A DNA stretch of 64,000 nt from Chloroflexota bacterium. GTDB lineage: Bacteria > Chloroflexota > Anaerolineae > Aggregatilineales > J027. The stretch lies in NCBI GenBank assembly GCA_013112715.1, contig JABFGB010000012.1:1-64000 (forward strand). The letters are read 5' to 3'. Made by a program: the position numbers and the translations under genes. Below the pieces are notes generated by a model that had not been told where the DNA came from, searched no databases, and worked only from the letters and a program-made list of their open reading frames with translations. Shown here piece after piece: positions 55,447 through 63,088 of this stretch (its first letter is position 1; each line of letters begins with the position of its first letter).

Positions 55447-56072
55447 TTAGATTGCCCTACAAGTCTTAGAATGAAGTCTGCAAGAGCACTTTGCCCTTCA
55501 TCACTTAAACTTTGTGGAGGGCCATTAGGCTTAGGAACCGCCTTGAAATACGTTTCATATCTTTTAAAATTTTTTGCAAAGTTCCCTGCATCATAGCAAC
55601 CTTCATCCTTGCAGACTTCACGAACGCCTTCTGGGTCTACAAGAAAATCTCCACCTGACTCAATATTGGCTTTCAGTCCATATAATAATGACCAATATAT
55701 TTGAGCTGTCGCATTAGGAGTAGTATGATCGGGGGTATGAATAAAATGAACTTTTATTTTACCCTCAGCATTTGTTTCGACGTAAAGCAATTCTCCAAGT
55801 TGCTCTAGAGATACTTTGCGTTTTCTCATAAACACATTTAGGGCTGCATTTAGCGGTATTTTTTCTGAACCAACTACAGATTTGTCGTTTATCGAAGTTA
55901 TCCCTTTAGTGCTGGTGTCTGAAACCTTTGGTGATGAATCAGGTTCTACTTCGACTTCTGCAAGTAAACTGGCGAGAAGAACGTCGAAACACCGATCTTG
56001 GAATTTTTCTGGAACACCAGAAACCACATCAACAATTTCTTTGATGCCCTTTTTTAGGTATTCAAAATCCAT
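55443..56072 (-). CDS. Hypothetical protein coupled to the HEPN-like gene
   Basis: A 209-residue soluble protein of unknown family. The ATG at 56072 has GAGGG nine bases upstream; the frame extends to 56150 but without a better start. The first 50 residues are helical (LKKGIKEIVDVVSGVPEKFQDRCFDVLLAS), then a low-complexity acidic/Ser-Thr linker, then a mixed alpha/beta part (LGELLYVETNAEGKIKVHFI) that could be a winged-helix effector-binding domain. It is AT-rich like its partner. It might sense the trigger for the HEPN-like protein. Confidence 0.45.
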   Translation of the reverse strand: MDFEYLKKGIKEIVDVVSGVPEKFQDRCFDVLLASLLAEVEVEPDSSPKVSDTSTKGITSINDKSVVGSEKIPLNAALNVFMRKRKVSLEQLGELLYVETNAEGKIKVHFIHTPDHTTPNATAQIYWSLLYGLKANIESGGDFLVDPEGVREVCKDEGCYDAGNFAKNFKRYETYFKAVPKPNGPPQSLSDEGQSALADFILRLVGQSK

Positions 56073-56651
56073 GATATTGGCCCTCAAGTAAACACTATAA
56101 TGCATTTGATTACTTGTTTGAATATAGACTAATTTGATTATTAAAATCAAGTCAGAAAATTATTATAAATTGCTTGTCTATAATTTTTACGAAAAAGAAA
56201 ATAATTGTATATGGGCTTGGGGCCATTTTCATGGTTTGGCACAGCGACCAAAATGTGTATAATGTTACAACATATCGCTAATGCGCTCGAAATTATGAAT
56301 TTAATAAATTTGTTGAAGGATGAGAGCTTCGTGTTTTGACCAAATAACATTATTTTGCCATTTCTTTCCGATCCCTTAATCGAACCCGACCCAAGCTGTA
56401 TTCAAAAGATGACTACTCAGTTCCATATTCAGCCCAACGACACTAAGGGAAGTATGGCGATTAGGTTTAATGTTATTGTAAGGTAAATCTTAAATCATCA
56501 ATAAGGAAAATAAGAGACTAAACAAAACTCCCAATTTTTAGGGATAAATGTCCCATATTCCCCACTGTTATTTACAGGCTTCATGAATTGTTGTATGCTT
56601 TACTCTAACCATATAATGGAATGGGCCAATTTTACGGATGGGAGTCGAGGA
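56073..56651. other. AT-rich intergenic stretch
   Basis: Five hundred and eighty bases with no convincing gene on either strand; only short frames without ribosome binding sites. It holds the promoters for the two divergent units, including the box described at 56588-56617. The base composition matches the AT-rich HEPN-like unit, so it was probably acquired with it. Confidence 0.4.
56588..56617 (+). promoter_or_regulatory. Promoter of the methyltransferase pair
   Basis: TTGTTG (56588-56593) and TATAAT (56612-56617) are 18 bases apart. The position rules out the in-frame ATG at 56583 as the start and supports the one at 56652. Confidence 0.6.
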
Positions 56652-57431
56652 ATGGATACTACCAAAGCTATCCAAGATGAGGCATTGTTGTATAAACACG
56701 TATTCGATATGTTATCCACCAATACACAAGAGTATGAGGATTTCATAAGTTTTATCGAGACGAGGGTGATTCCACACCTGCCCAATCACAACGATCTGTT
56801 GGACATTGGGGCCGGACGAGGGAATCTAACACGTCCACTCTCTTTCTATTTCAAACAGAGCACCATTGTCGAGCCAAACCAAGCCTTCTATGATGAGCTA
56901 ATGGAGTGGGTGCGGCAGACTGGCGCTGATGTCACAGGCTACAATGGGCCATGGGAAGACCTCAATATTGACGTGATGGCGGATTTGGTCATCCTCTCAC
57001 ACGTCCTCTACTACGTTCCACTAGAAAATCACCTCGCGTTTGTCCGCAAAGCCTATAGTCATCTCCGCCCCGGCGGTTGCATGATTCTGGCTCTCAATGG
57101 CACCCAGAGCGATATTTGGAAGTTGTGCAAACAACTCTATTCGCCTGAAGAGTTCGCCAAACTCCCCTATGCGGAGCTGTTGTACGAAAATTTGCTGCGT
57201 TGGAATTTCCGCGTGACGTATCACCCCTTCCATTCCACCATTGCCACCAAGACCGAAGCTGATACACGCCTGATGATTGATTTCCTAACGCTGGGCAAAG
57301 TCAAGTTCGACAATGATGATCATGTCAGCATCCGCGAGGCCTATCTTAAGAGCAAGCTGCGTAAGGCCGATGGCTATAGTATTTCCAGCAGCGGGGGCAT
57401 TATTGTCCTCACCAAACCTTTGGAACAATAA
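56652..57431 (+). CDS. SAM-dependent methyltransferase, tandem copy 1
   Basis: A 259-residue protein. Motif I is LLDIGAGRGNLTRPLS, followed by the strand-2 acidic end TIVEPNQAF and the motif-IV region LVILSHVLYYV; HLRPGGCMILAL is the post-I strand. The same layout and many residues recur in the next gene, so the two are a tandem duplication. The target is unknown; small-molecule transfer is likely. The ATG at 56652 has GGGAG about seven bases upstream, and an earlier frame to 56583 precedes the promoter. Confidence 0.8.
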   Translation: MDTTKAIQDEALLYKHVFDMLSTNTQEYEDFISFIETRVIPHLPNHNDLLDIGAGRGNLTRPLSFYFKQSTIVEPNQAFYDELMEWVRQTGADVTGYNGPWEDLNIDVMADLVILSHVLYYVPLENHLAFVRKAYSHLRPGGCMILALNGTQSDIWKLCKQLYSPEEFAKLPYAELLYENLLRWNFRVTYHPFHSTIATKTEADTRLMIDFLTLGKVKFDNDDHVSIREAYLKSKLRKADGYSISSSGGIIVLTKPLEQ

Positions 57432-57435
57432 ATAG

Positions 57436-58206
57436 ATGACGCAGCAACCCAAGTCGGAAGATCAACGCTTTCGAGATGAATTCGAGCCTTTGTCCACTGG
57501 GTCGGATGAATATGCGTTTACCATCCCGACCATCATTGAAAAGGTCATTAAGCCGCTGTCGCATCACGATGCCTATTTGGACATTGGGGCAGGGCATGGT
57601 AATCTGACGCGCCATTTTTCCAAGTTTTTTAAGCACACGGTCGTCGTTGAACCCAACGCGGTCTTATTCAACGAATTGCTCGATTGGGCCAAAACAAATG
57701 GCGTCTCGATGTCCGGGCAAATTGCGGCATGGACACCGAATGTCAAGGTGGAGGGAACATTTGACTTCGGGGTGATGTCGCATGTGTTGTATTACATTGA
57801 CGCCAACGAACGCCCAGATTTTGTGAAGCGTGCCTTTGATTTGCTGAAGCCCGGCGGACGGTTGGTTTTGGTGACGGTGGCGGATCGGGGCAGTGAAATT
57901 GCGCGGCTCTACCAGACCTTTTTTACGCCCGAATACTATCAGCAAATCCCGTTTGCTGACGAATTGTATGCGTTGGTGCAAAAATGGGGCTATAAGGCCA
58001 CGCATATCCCGTTCCACTCGGATATTCGCACCACCACTAAACCCGAAATGTTTGATGTGATGAGTTTCTTGCTGCTGCAACGGGTGAACTTTACAGACCC
58101 GGCGACGGCGGCCCAACAGGATGCTTTTGTGGATCAATACCTGACACGGGAAAACGACTTTTCGATTGCCAGCCCCGGCGGAATTGTGACCCTGTATAAG
58201 GATTAA
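57436..58206 (+). CDS. SAM-dependent methyltransferase, tandem copy 2
   Basis: A 256-residue paralogue of the upstream gene: YLDIGAGHGNLTRHFS, VVVEPNAVLF, FGVMSHVLYYIDANERPDFVKRAFDLLKPGGRLVLV and the C-terminal SIASPGGIVTLYK match block by block. Copy 2 is GC-richer than copy 1. It starts four bases after the copy-1 stop and ends at a terminator. The two may form a heterodimer or act on related substrates. Confidence 0.8.
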   Translation: MTQQPKSEDQRFRDEFEPLSTGSDEYAFTIPTIIEKVIKPLSHHDAYLDIGAGHGNLTRHFSKFFKHTVVVEPNAVLFNELLDWAKTNGVSMSGQIAAWTPNVKVEGTFDFGVMSHVLYYIDANERPDFVKRAFDLLKPGGRLVLVTVADRGSEIARLYQTFFTPEYYQQIPFADELYALVQKWGYKATHIPFHSDIRTTTKPEMFDVMSFLLLQRVNFTDPATAAQQDAFVDQYLTRENDFSIASPGGIVTLYKD

Positions 58207-58233
58207 TTCAGACCAACTCGTGTCTCTATCGAG

Positions 58234-58262
58234 AAGGCGGCTCACAAGGTCGCCTTTTTTAT
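58234..58262 (+). terminator. Terminator after the methyltransferase pair
   Basis: AAGGCG (58234-58239) pairs with CGCCTT (58251-58256), followed by a run of T through 58260. The 238-base gap after it has no gene; a purine-rich site precedes the next start. Confidence 0.75.
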
Positions 58263-58444
58263 TTGAAAGTTAGGGTCACGTCTCAAAGGGGAATTCTATA
58301 TTAGTAGTGAGTGTGAAGATTTTTTTTATTTATATCAAGAATATTATAACGTGCTTTCCTCCAAAATCCCAATTTTGAGGCTAATTTCCACGTGGCAGCC
58401 TGTCCATAATCCACACAACTTGTCTGATAATCAGGAGGATTCAC

Positions 58445-59395
58445 ATGCCACTTAGTAACGATTCATTGACGCTGACGCCGCGTACTCATTTTGATGGCCC
58501 ATGCCTCACCTTTGATTTTCCGGGGATGCTGATCGGAGTTGCCGAATATGAAGAAGGCCCAACCGGATGCACCGTATTTCGCTTTCCCGGCGGAGTGCCG
58601 ACTGCTATTGATGTACGGGGTGGGATGGTGGGTACAACGCAGGAAAACGATTATTGCAGCGCCCTCTGCTTTGCGGGTGGCTCATTACTAGGATTAGAAG
58701 CTGCCTCGGGGGTGGGGGTGGGCATTTTTGGGCAAGGGAAGCACTCCCTCGAACGCGGAATGGGGGTAATCAACGGAGCGATTATTTACGACTTCGGTGG
58801 ACGCGACAACACCATTTACCCCGATAAGGCCTTGGGGCGGGCCGCACTTGAATCGGCCCAAGCGGGCATCTTTCCATTAGGTGCTCGTGGGGCAGGACGC
58901 TCGGCAGGTGTTGGGGGTGTTTTGGGCCGTGAACGGGCCGAAAGCAGCGGTCATGGGGGCGCGTTTCGAGAGGTCGCCGGACTCAAGGTGGGGGTGTTTA
59001 CAGTGGTCAATGCTCTCGGCGCTGTCTATAACCGCGATGGACAGGTCGTTCGCGGGAATCGCCATCCGGACACAAACCAGCGCCATGATGTGGTTGCCGA
59101 TCTGGAAACCGAAATTGCCAGCGGCAAGTATTCGGAGCCACGCAGCGGCAACACAACTCTTTCACTGCTGGTCACAAACCAAAAACTCCCGATGGAGGCG
59201 CTCACCCAATTAGCACGACAAGTCCACAGCAGCATGGCACGGGCGATTCGGCCCTTTCATACCATGTACGATGGAGATGTACTCTACGCCGTTACGACCA
59301 ATAGCGTCGAAAGCCAATTGAGTGTGGCGGGGTTGGGCTTAATCGCCTCCGAACTTGCGTGGGATGCGATCTTGGCAGCCGTCACTCAAGATTAA
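58445..59395 (+). CDS. P1-family (DmpA/S58-type) peptidase
   Basis: A 316-residue enzyme of the self-processing aminopeptidase family. The glycine-rich N-terminal part (FPGGVPTAIDVRGGMVGTT, FAGGSLLGLEAASGV), the loop GAGRSAGVGG and the segment SGNTTLSLLVTNQKL, with the candidate nucleophile Thr, follow the P1/DmpA pattern; it ends RAIRPFHTMYDGDVLYAVTT. Such proteins cleave themselves into two chains and release N-terminal residues from peptides or beta-peptides. CAGGAGG lies before the ATG. It is transcribed alone. Confidence 0.8.
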   Translation: MPLSNDSLTLTPRTHFDGPCLTFDFPGMLIGVAEYEEGPTGCTVFRFPGGVPTAIDVRGGMVGTTQENDYCSALCFAGGSLLGLEAASGVGVGIFGQGKHSLERGMGVINGAIIYDFGGRDNTIYPDKALGRAALESAQAGIFPLGARGAGRSAGVGGVLGRERAESSGHGGAFREVAGLKVGVFTVVNALGAVYNRDGQVVRGNRHPDTNQRHDVVADLETEIASGKYSEPRSGNTTLSLLVTNQKLPMEALTQLARQVHSSMARAIRPFHTMYDGDVLYAVTTNSVESQLSVAGLGLIASELAWDAILAAVTQD

Positions 59396-59466
59396 TCATT
59401 TTTGCATTTACCGGGGCAAGGTCGCACCCTTGCCCTTCTTACTACTAGGGCGTCGCAAAAGTCCAA

Positions 59467-59560
59467 CCTCACCCCCCGACCCCCTCTCCATCTGGCGAGG
59501 GGGAGGCCGAGTCTGGCATATTGAAGGCCCTCTCTAATTGGAGAGGGGTTGGGGGTGAGG
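59467..59560. repeat. 94-bp GC-rich inverted-repeat element, MITE/REP-like
   Basis: CCTCACCCCCCGACCCC near 59467 pairs with the strand ending GGGGTTGGGGGTGAGG at 59560, and between them two inner hairpins share CCCTCTC / GAGAGGG blocks. Elements of this C-rich type are common intergenic repeats in filamentous bacteria. It lies after the peptidase gene and may also slow transcription. Confidence 0.6.
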
Positions 59561-59688
59561 TAAATTTTCCCCTTTTTAGCCACCCTCTATGATTCCTGCA
59601 CCTAGAAAACATGTAACCTGTCACTGTTGAGTGAAACCTCCGAATACTAGAATAGACTAATTGCTGAATAACTTCGGAGAGAATTACT

Positions 59689-60216
59689 ATGTCTGACAAA
59701 ATCCTAGTTGCTTATGCGACACGAACCCGTTCCACTGCCGAAATTGCTCAGGCGATTAGTGCAACCCTCGCCGAAAACGGCTCACAAGTTGAAGTTCGCC
59801 CCATTCAAGAAGTCACCGATTTAGAACCCTATCGTGCCATCGTATTGGGAAGTCCCATTCATGATAAAAAGTGGCTGCCAGAAGCCATCGAGTTTGTGCG
59901 ACAAAATCAAGCGGCCCTCTCTGAAAAGCCGTTTGCAGCCTTTATGGTCTGTATGGCCTTGACGATGAAAAATCAGAACTATCATCAGATGGCGGTGGAA
60001 TGGCTTGCACCCGTCCGCCGCCTTGTTGAGCCTGTGAGTGAAGGTTTTTTCGCGGGGGTACTGGACATTGAGAGTGTCTCATCAGCCTTGCATCAATCTA
60101 TATTCCGCGTCAGTGTGTGGACAGGCGTTTGGGCGGAGGGCGATCATCGCAACTGGGAGGCGATTCGGGCGTGGGCCAGCGATTTGAGTGACAAACTCCA
60201 AGCGCCTAAGCCGTAA
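59689..60216 (+). CDS. Flavodoxin-domain protein, HemG-like
   Basis: A 175-residue protein with the FMN phosphate loop YATRTRSTAEIAQ at residues 9-21 and the second flavin-contact region VLGSPIHDKKWLPEA. This is the layout of short flavodoxins and of the menaquinone-dependent protoporphyrinogen oxidase family (HemG), which carries the extra helix FVCMAL-like segment seen here as FMVCMALTMKN. Haem synthesis is therefore one possibility, but no haem gene is nearby. GGAG lies before the ATG. Confidence 0.7.
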   Translation: MSDKILVAYATRTRSTAEIAQAISATLAENGSQVEVRPIQEVTDLEPYRAIVLGSPIHDKKWLPEAIEFVRQNQAALSEKPFAAFMVCMALTMKNQNYHQMAVEWLAPVRRLVEPVSEGFFAGVLDIESVSSALHQSIFRVSVWTGVWAEGDHRNWEAIRAWASDLSDKLQAPKP

Positions 60217-60766
60217 AAATTTTGCTGACATCAACCGATTTGCCCAATACAGCCGACTCGAAGGTGTCTTCAGGGCCATAGGCACCTTGCCGCGTATAGC
60301 GCCCATCTTGCAATTGCCACACTTCCAATACTTTATGCACGGGGTCGGCAATCCAATATTCACGGACGCCGTATTTTTGATAGAGATTGAATTTGGCGTT
60401 TTTGTCTTGGCGACCCGTGCCCGGTGACAGCACTTCCACAATTAAATCGGGAGCGCCTTGCCAATAGTGGTCTTCTACACGGATACAATGCGTATTTTGG
60501 GCACTGCACCACAACACATCTGGCTGAACAGTATTTTCGTCATCGAAATAGACATCTGTCGGAGCAAACATCACCACCCCGTCCGGTTTGAGCGTATGCA
60601 AGATCAAAAACGCATTACCTGTAACCAACTGGTGGCTGATAGACGGAGCAGGAACCATAATTATCTCTCCATTCAGGAGTTCCATCGGCAAATTGCTTTC
60701 GGGCAGTGCCAAAAATTCTGCCGAGGTCATGCGGGTGCGGGGTGCGATTTGTATGTGGTCTACCAT
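60206..60766 (-). CDS. Uma2-family (DUF820) putative endonuclease
   Basis: A 186-residue protein. The core PD-(D/E)xK-like pattern is visible as LPMELLNGEIIMVPAPS, VQPDVLWCS and DLIVEVLSPGTGRQDKNAKFNLYQKYGVREYWIADP, the standard Uma2 motif set. Uma2 proteins are abundant, poorly understood nuclease-fold proteins of cyanobacteria and Chloroflexota, often mobile. It converges with and overlaps the flavodoxin gene by 11 bases, which suggests late insertion. Confidence 0.85.
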   Translation of the reverse strand: MVDHIQIAPRTRMTSAEFLALPESNLPMELLNGEIIMVPAPSISHQLVTGNAFLILHTLKPDGVVMFAPTDVYFDDENTVQPDVLWCSAQNTHCIRVEDHYWQGAPDLIVEVLSPGTGRQDKNAKFNLYQKYGVREYWIADPVHKVLEVWQLQDGRYTRQGAYGPEDTFESAVLGKSVDVSKIFTA

Positions 60767-60923
60767 TGCGACATCCTTTGCACTAAGCTCCTTTCAAGTA
60801 TGCCACACATTGGGTCTTCATGGTGTATCCACATCCCATCTTGTTACAAGCACGATTCGATAAAAACCGAAACGTTCAGGGTGGGTTTCCTGCTAAACTC
60901 ATTTCAATAGAAGGAGCAGACCC

Positions 60924-61973
60924 ATGAACATTACCCTCAAGCCGACCCATGTGGTAGATGCTGTTACCCACCCGAACCCCTATCCGTTTTATGCCGAGTT
61001 GGTGGCACAGCGACCTTTTTATTATGACGAAGCGCTCAAGGCATGGGTTGTTTCCGGGGCGGAAGGCGTCACCGAAATTCTCTCCCATCCTGCGTGTCGC
61101 GTGCGTCCACTAGATGAACCCGTGCCACGTGGCCTTGTAGGGTCAGCGGCGGCGGGCATATTTCAACATCTGGCGCGGATGAATGATGGGTACAAGCATT
61201 TGGAATTGAAGCAGGCGATCAATGCGAGACTTGCTCGGTTAGAGGCCACCCGATTGATGAGCCTCAGTCAGAGATGGGCACAAGAATTTTGGCAGGCTGG
61301 GACATCCCTAAATGAATATAGCTTTGAACTGCCCGTGTATATCATGGCAGATTGCTTGGGTATCCCCTCCGATTGCCTATCTGAAACGGTTCGATGGGTG
61401 CGCCAATTTGCCCTCTGCCTCAATCCGCTAAGTACCCCCGATCAAGTCGGGATAGGCAAAATGGCCGCTGAACGACTATGGGAGATGCTTGAACCGGAGC
61501 AGGGCGAAGCTTGGGCCGCCAACCTAATTGGATTGATGTTTCAGGCCTATGAAGCGACGGCGGGGTTGATCGGCAATACGCTCCTTGCCATCCGGGAACT
61601 TGGCAGACAGATTCTTGAACGGCCCCACTTATTACCTGAATTCATCCAAGAGGTCATTCGCTTCAATCCCTCCGTGCAGAATACCCGACGTTATCTCAGC
61701 GAAGACGTGGTAATTGGGGGTCATGCGTTGCGAGCCGGGGATACCGTAGTGGTCGTGCTTGCTGCCGCCAATCGTGATCCACAAGCCAATCGTCAGTATT
61801 TCACCTTTGGCTTGGGGGGTCATGCCTGCCCCGGCGCAAGGGCAGCCAGCATCATCACGCAGGCCGCGATTGAGCAATGTATTCAGACGGGGGTGGCCGA
61901 TAACATGCACGCGCTAGGCTACCATGCCTATCCTAATTTGCGAATTCCAATTTTGCAGGAGCGGGGGCAATGA
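60924..61973 (+). CDS. Cytochrome P450, compact
   Basis: A 349-residue P450, shorter than the usual 400. The I-helix segment FQAYEAT (206-212), the EVIR of the ExxR motif (243-246) and the haem loop FGLGGHACPG (295-304, Cys302) are all present. The stretch between the ANRDP strand and the haem loop is cut to about ten residues, lacking the usual FxxPxxFDxxR meander. It oxidises an unknown small molecule. The stop overlaps the next start as ATGA, so it is produced with the ABM-fold protein. An AGAAGGAG site lies before the ATG. Confidence 0.8.
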   Translation: MNITLKPTHVVDAVTHPNPYPFYAELVAQRPFYYDEALKAWVVSGAEGVTEILSHPACRVRPLDEPVPRGLVGSAAAGIFQHLARMNDGYKHLELKQAINARLARLEATRLMSLSQRWAQEFWQAGTSLNEYSFELPVYIMADCLGIPSDCLSETVRWVRQFALCLNPLSTPDQVGIGKMAAERLWEMLEPEQGEAWAANLIGLMFQAYEATAGLIGNTLLAIRELGRQILERPHLLPEFIQEVIRFNPSVQNTRRYLSEDVVIGGHALRAGDTVVVVLAAANRDPQANRQYFTFGLGGHACPGARAASIITQAAIEQCIQTGVADNMHALGYHAYPNLRIPILQERGQ

Positions 61974-62314
61974 TCGCCGTAATTTTTGAAGTGTGGGTGC
62001 ATGACGAACATAAACCGATTTATCTGGACATTGCGGCGGAACTACGCCCATTGCTGGAAACGATAGATGGATTTATCTCGATTGAGCGATTTGAAAGCCT
62101 CTCCACCCCCGGCAAACTGCTGTCGCTGTCGTTTTGGCGGGACGAGGATGCGATTGCGACATGGCGACGGATGGAAGCGCATCGCATGGCCCAAGCACGG
62201 GGACGAGCGGAGGTCTTTCGGGATTATCGCCTCAGAATCGCGGGCGTCATCCGAGATTATGGGATGTTTGAGCGCGACCAAGCCCCAACGGATAGTCGAG
62301 ACGCTCATGGCTGA
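61970..62314 (+). CDS. Antibiotic biosynthesis monooxygenase (ABM)-fold protein
   Basis: A 114-residue dimeric alpha/beta-barrel-type protein. EVWVHDEHKPIYLDIAAELRPLLETIDGFISIERFESL, then LSLSFWRDEDAIATWRRMEAHRMAQARGR and DYRLRIA, match the ABM domain. ABM proteins are cofactor-free oxygenases or haem-degrading enzymes. Coupling to the P450 suggests a common substrate or disposal of its product. The start is set by the four-base overlap. Confidence 0.8.
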   Translation: MIAVIFEVWVHDEHKPIYLDIAAELRPLLETIDGFISIERFESLSTPGKLLSLSFWRDEDAIATWRRMEAHRMAQARGRAEVFRDYRLRIAGVIRDYGMFERDQAPTDSRDAHG

Positions 62315-62323
62315 ATAAAGCAA

Positions 62324-62358
62324 AACGCCCTTACAAGGGAGGAACAGGTAAGAGCGTT
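62324..62358 (-). terminator. Terminator of the Met/His-rich protein unit
   Basis: AACGCCCTTAC (62324-62334) pairs with GTAAGAGCGTT (62348-62358) except for one position, and on the minus strand the stem is followed by TTTTGCTTTATT. Confidence 0.6.
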
Positions 62359-62380
62359 GAAAAGAATCAGGTTCTGCTAG

Positions 62381-62776
62381 CTATTCGTCGGCGGTCATGG
62401 CTTGATAATAGGGGCAGGCTTCGGGATTATGGAGGTGCAATTGCATATGATCCATCCAGCCCCACCAACTTCCACTCGTCTGGGTGGTGCCGTACATCGG
62501 GCAGTCTTCAGGATTCATCATGCCGTGATGTCCCATTGCATGATGGCCGCCACGATTCATCATGCCCATACCGTTACCATTCATCATCCCCATCCCATTG
62601 CCGTTCATCATGCCCATGCCGTTGCCGTTCATCATCCCAGTGCCATCACAGGGCATGGGAGTGCCATTGCCTGTGCCCGGCCCCTGTGCCGAGGCAGAAA
62701 ACACACTGAGACCGATCGCCGCAACAAGGGCGATTACAATAATCATCAAGGTGGATACATAGCGTTTGTTCATCAT
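62381..62776 (-). CDS. Secreted Met/His-rich protein with three tandem repeats
   Basis: A 131-residue exported protein with a signal peptide (MIIVIALVAAIGLSVFSASAQ). The mature part is Met-, Gly- and His-rich, with three copies of GNGMGMMN followed by GGHHAMGHHGMMNPEDC and two further Cys. Met/His-rich proteins of this kind bind copper or other soft metals in the periplasm. It lies in a unit with a SHOCT protein and a sensor kinase of the type that controls metal response. AGGAGAAAG lies before the ATG. Copper binding is inference. Confidence 0.6.
   Translation of the reverse strand: MMNKRYVSTLMIIVIALVAAIGLSVFSASAQGPGTGNGTPMPCDGTGMMNGNGMGMMNGNGMGMMNGNGMGMMNRGGHHAMGHHGMMNPEDCPMYGTTQTSGSWWGWMDHMQLHLHNPEACPYYQAMTADE
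62558..62629. repeat. Three 24-bp tandem repeats coding GNGMGMMN
   Basis: Units begin at 62558, 62582 and 62606 and differ by a few bases. They encode the Met-rich octapeptides of the secreted protein; copy number may vary between strains. Confidence 0.8.
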
Positions 62777-62789
62777 GGTCTTTCTCCTG

Positions 62790-63026
62790 TTATTTAAAAT
62801 CGTTCATGAGCGCGAGATATTCTTCGCGTGAGATTTCGCCTTTGGCATAGCGTTCTTGGACGATCCGGCGCGGATCAAAACTGTCCATCGAATAACGCGA
62901 AGTGCTATCTCGATGGAACAGCGAGGTGAGAACACTGATGGCTAGACTGAACAGCAAAAACCAGAACAGCAACATCACCAGCCAGCCACCCCACATTCCA
63001 AAACCCCAATCCCCGTGCATCATCAT
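62790..63026 (-). CDS. SHOCT-domain small membrane protein
   Basis: A 78-residue protein with one N-terminal membrane helix (GGWLVMLLFWFLLFSLAISVLTSL) and the C-terminal SHOCT motif RRIVQERYAKGEISREEYLALMNDF. SHOCT proteins are oligomerising membrane partners, frequent beside metal or stress two-component systems. The ATG at 63026 starts three in-frame ATGs with GAAGGAG upstream; the frame to 63065 is less likely. Confidence 0.8.
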   Translation of the reverse strand: MMMHGDWGFGMWGGWLVMLLFWFLLFSLAISVLTSLFHRDSTSRYSMDSFDPRRIVQERYAKGEISREEYLALMNDFK

Positions 63027-63088
63027 TCTGCGCTCCTTCAAAGTATGCCTATAGGATGCCAGCAACCTATAAAGTTGATGTATCGGGA

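Noticed and set aside
62402..62797. Plus-strand frame rich in His opposite the Met/His-rich gene
   Set aside because: It is the complement of the repeat-bearing gene, whose signal peptide, ribosome binding site and terminator are on the minus strand.
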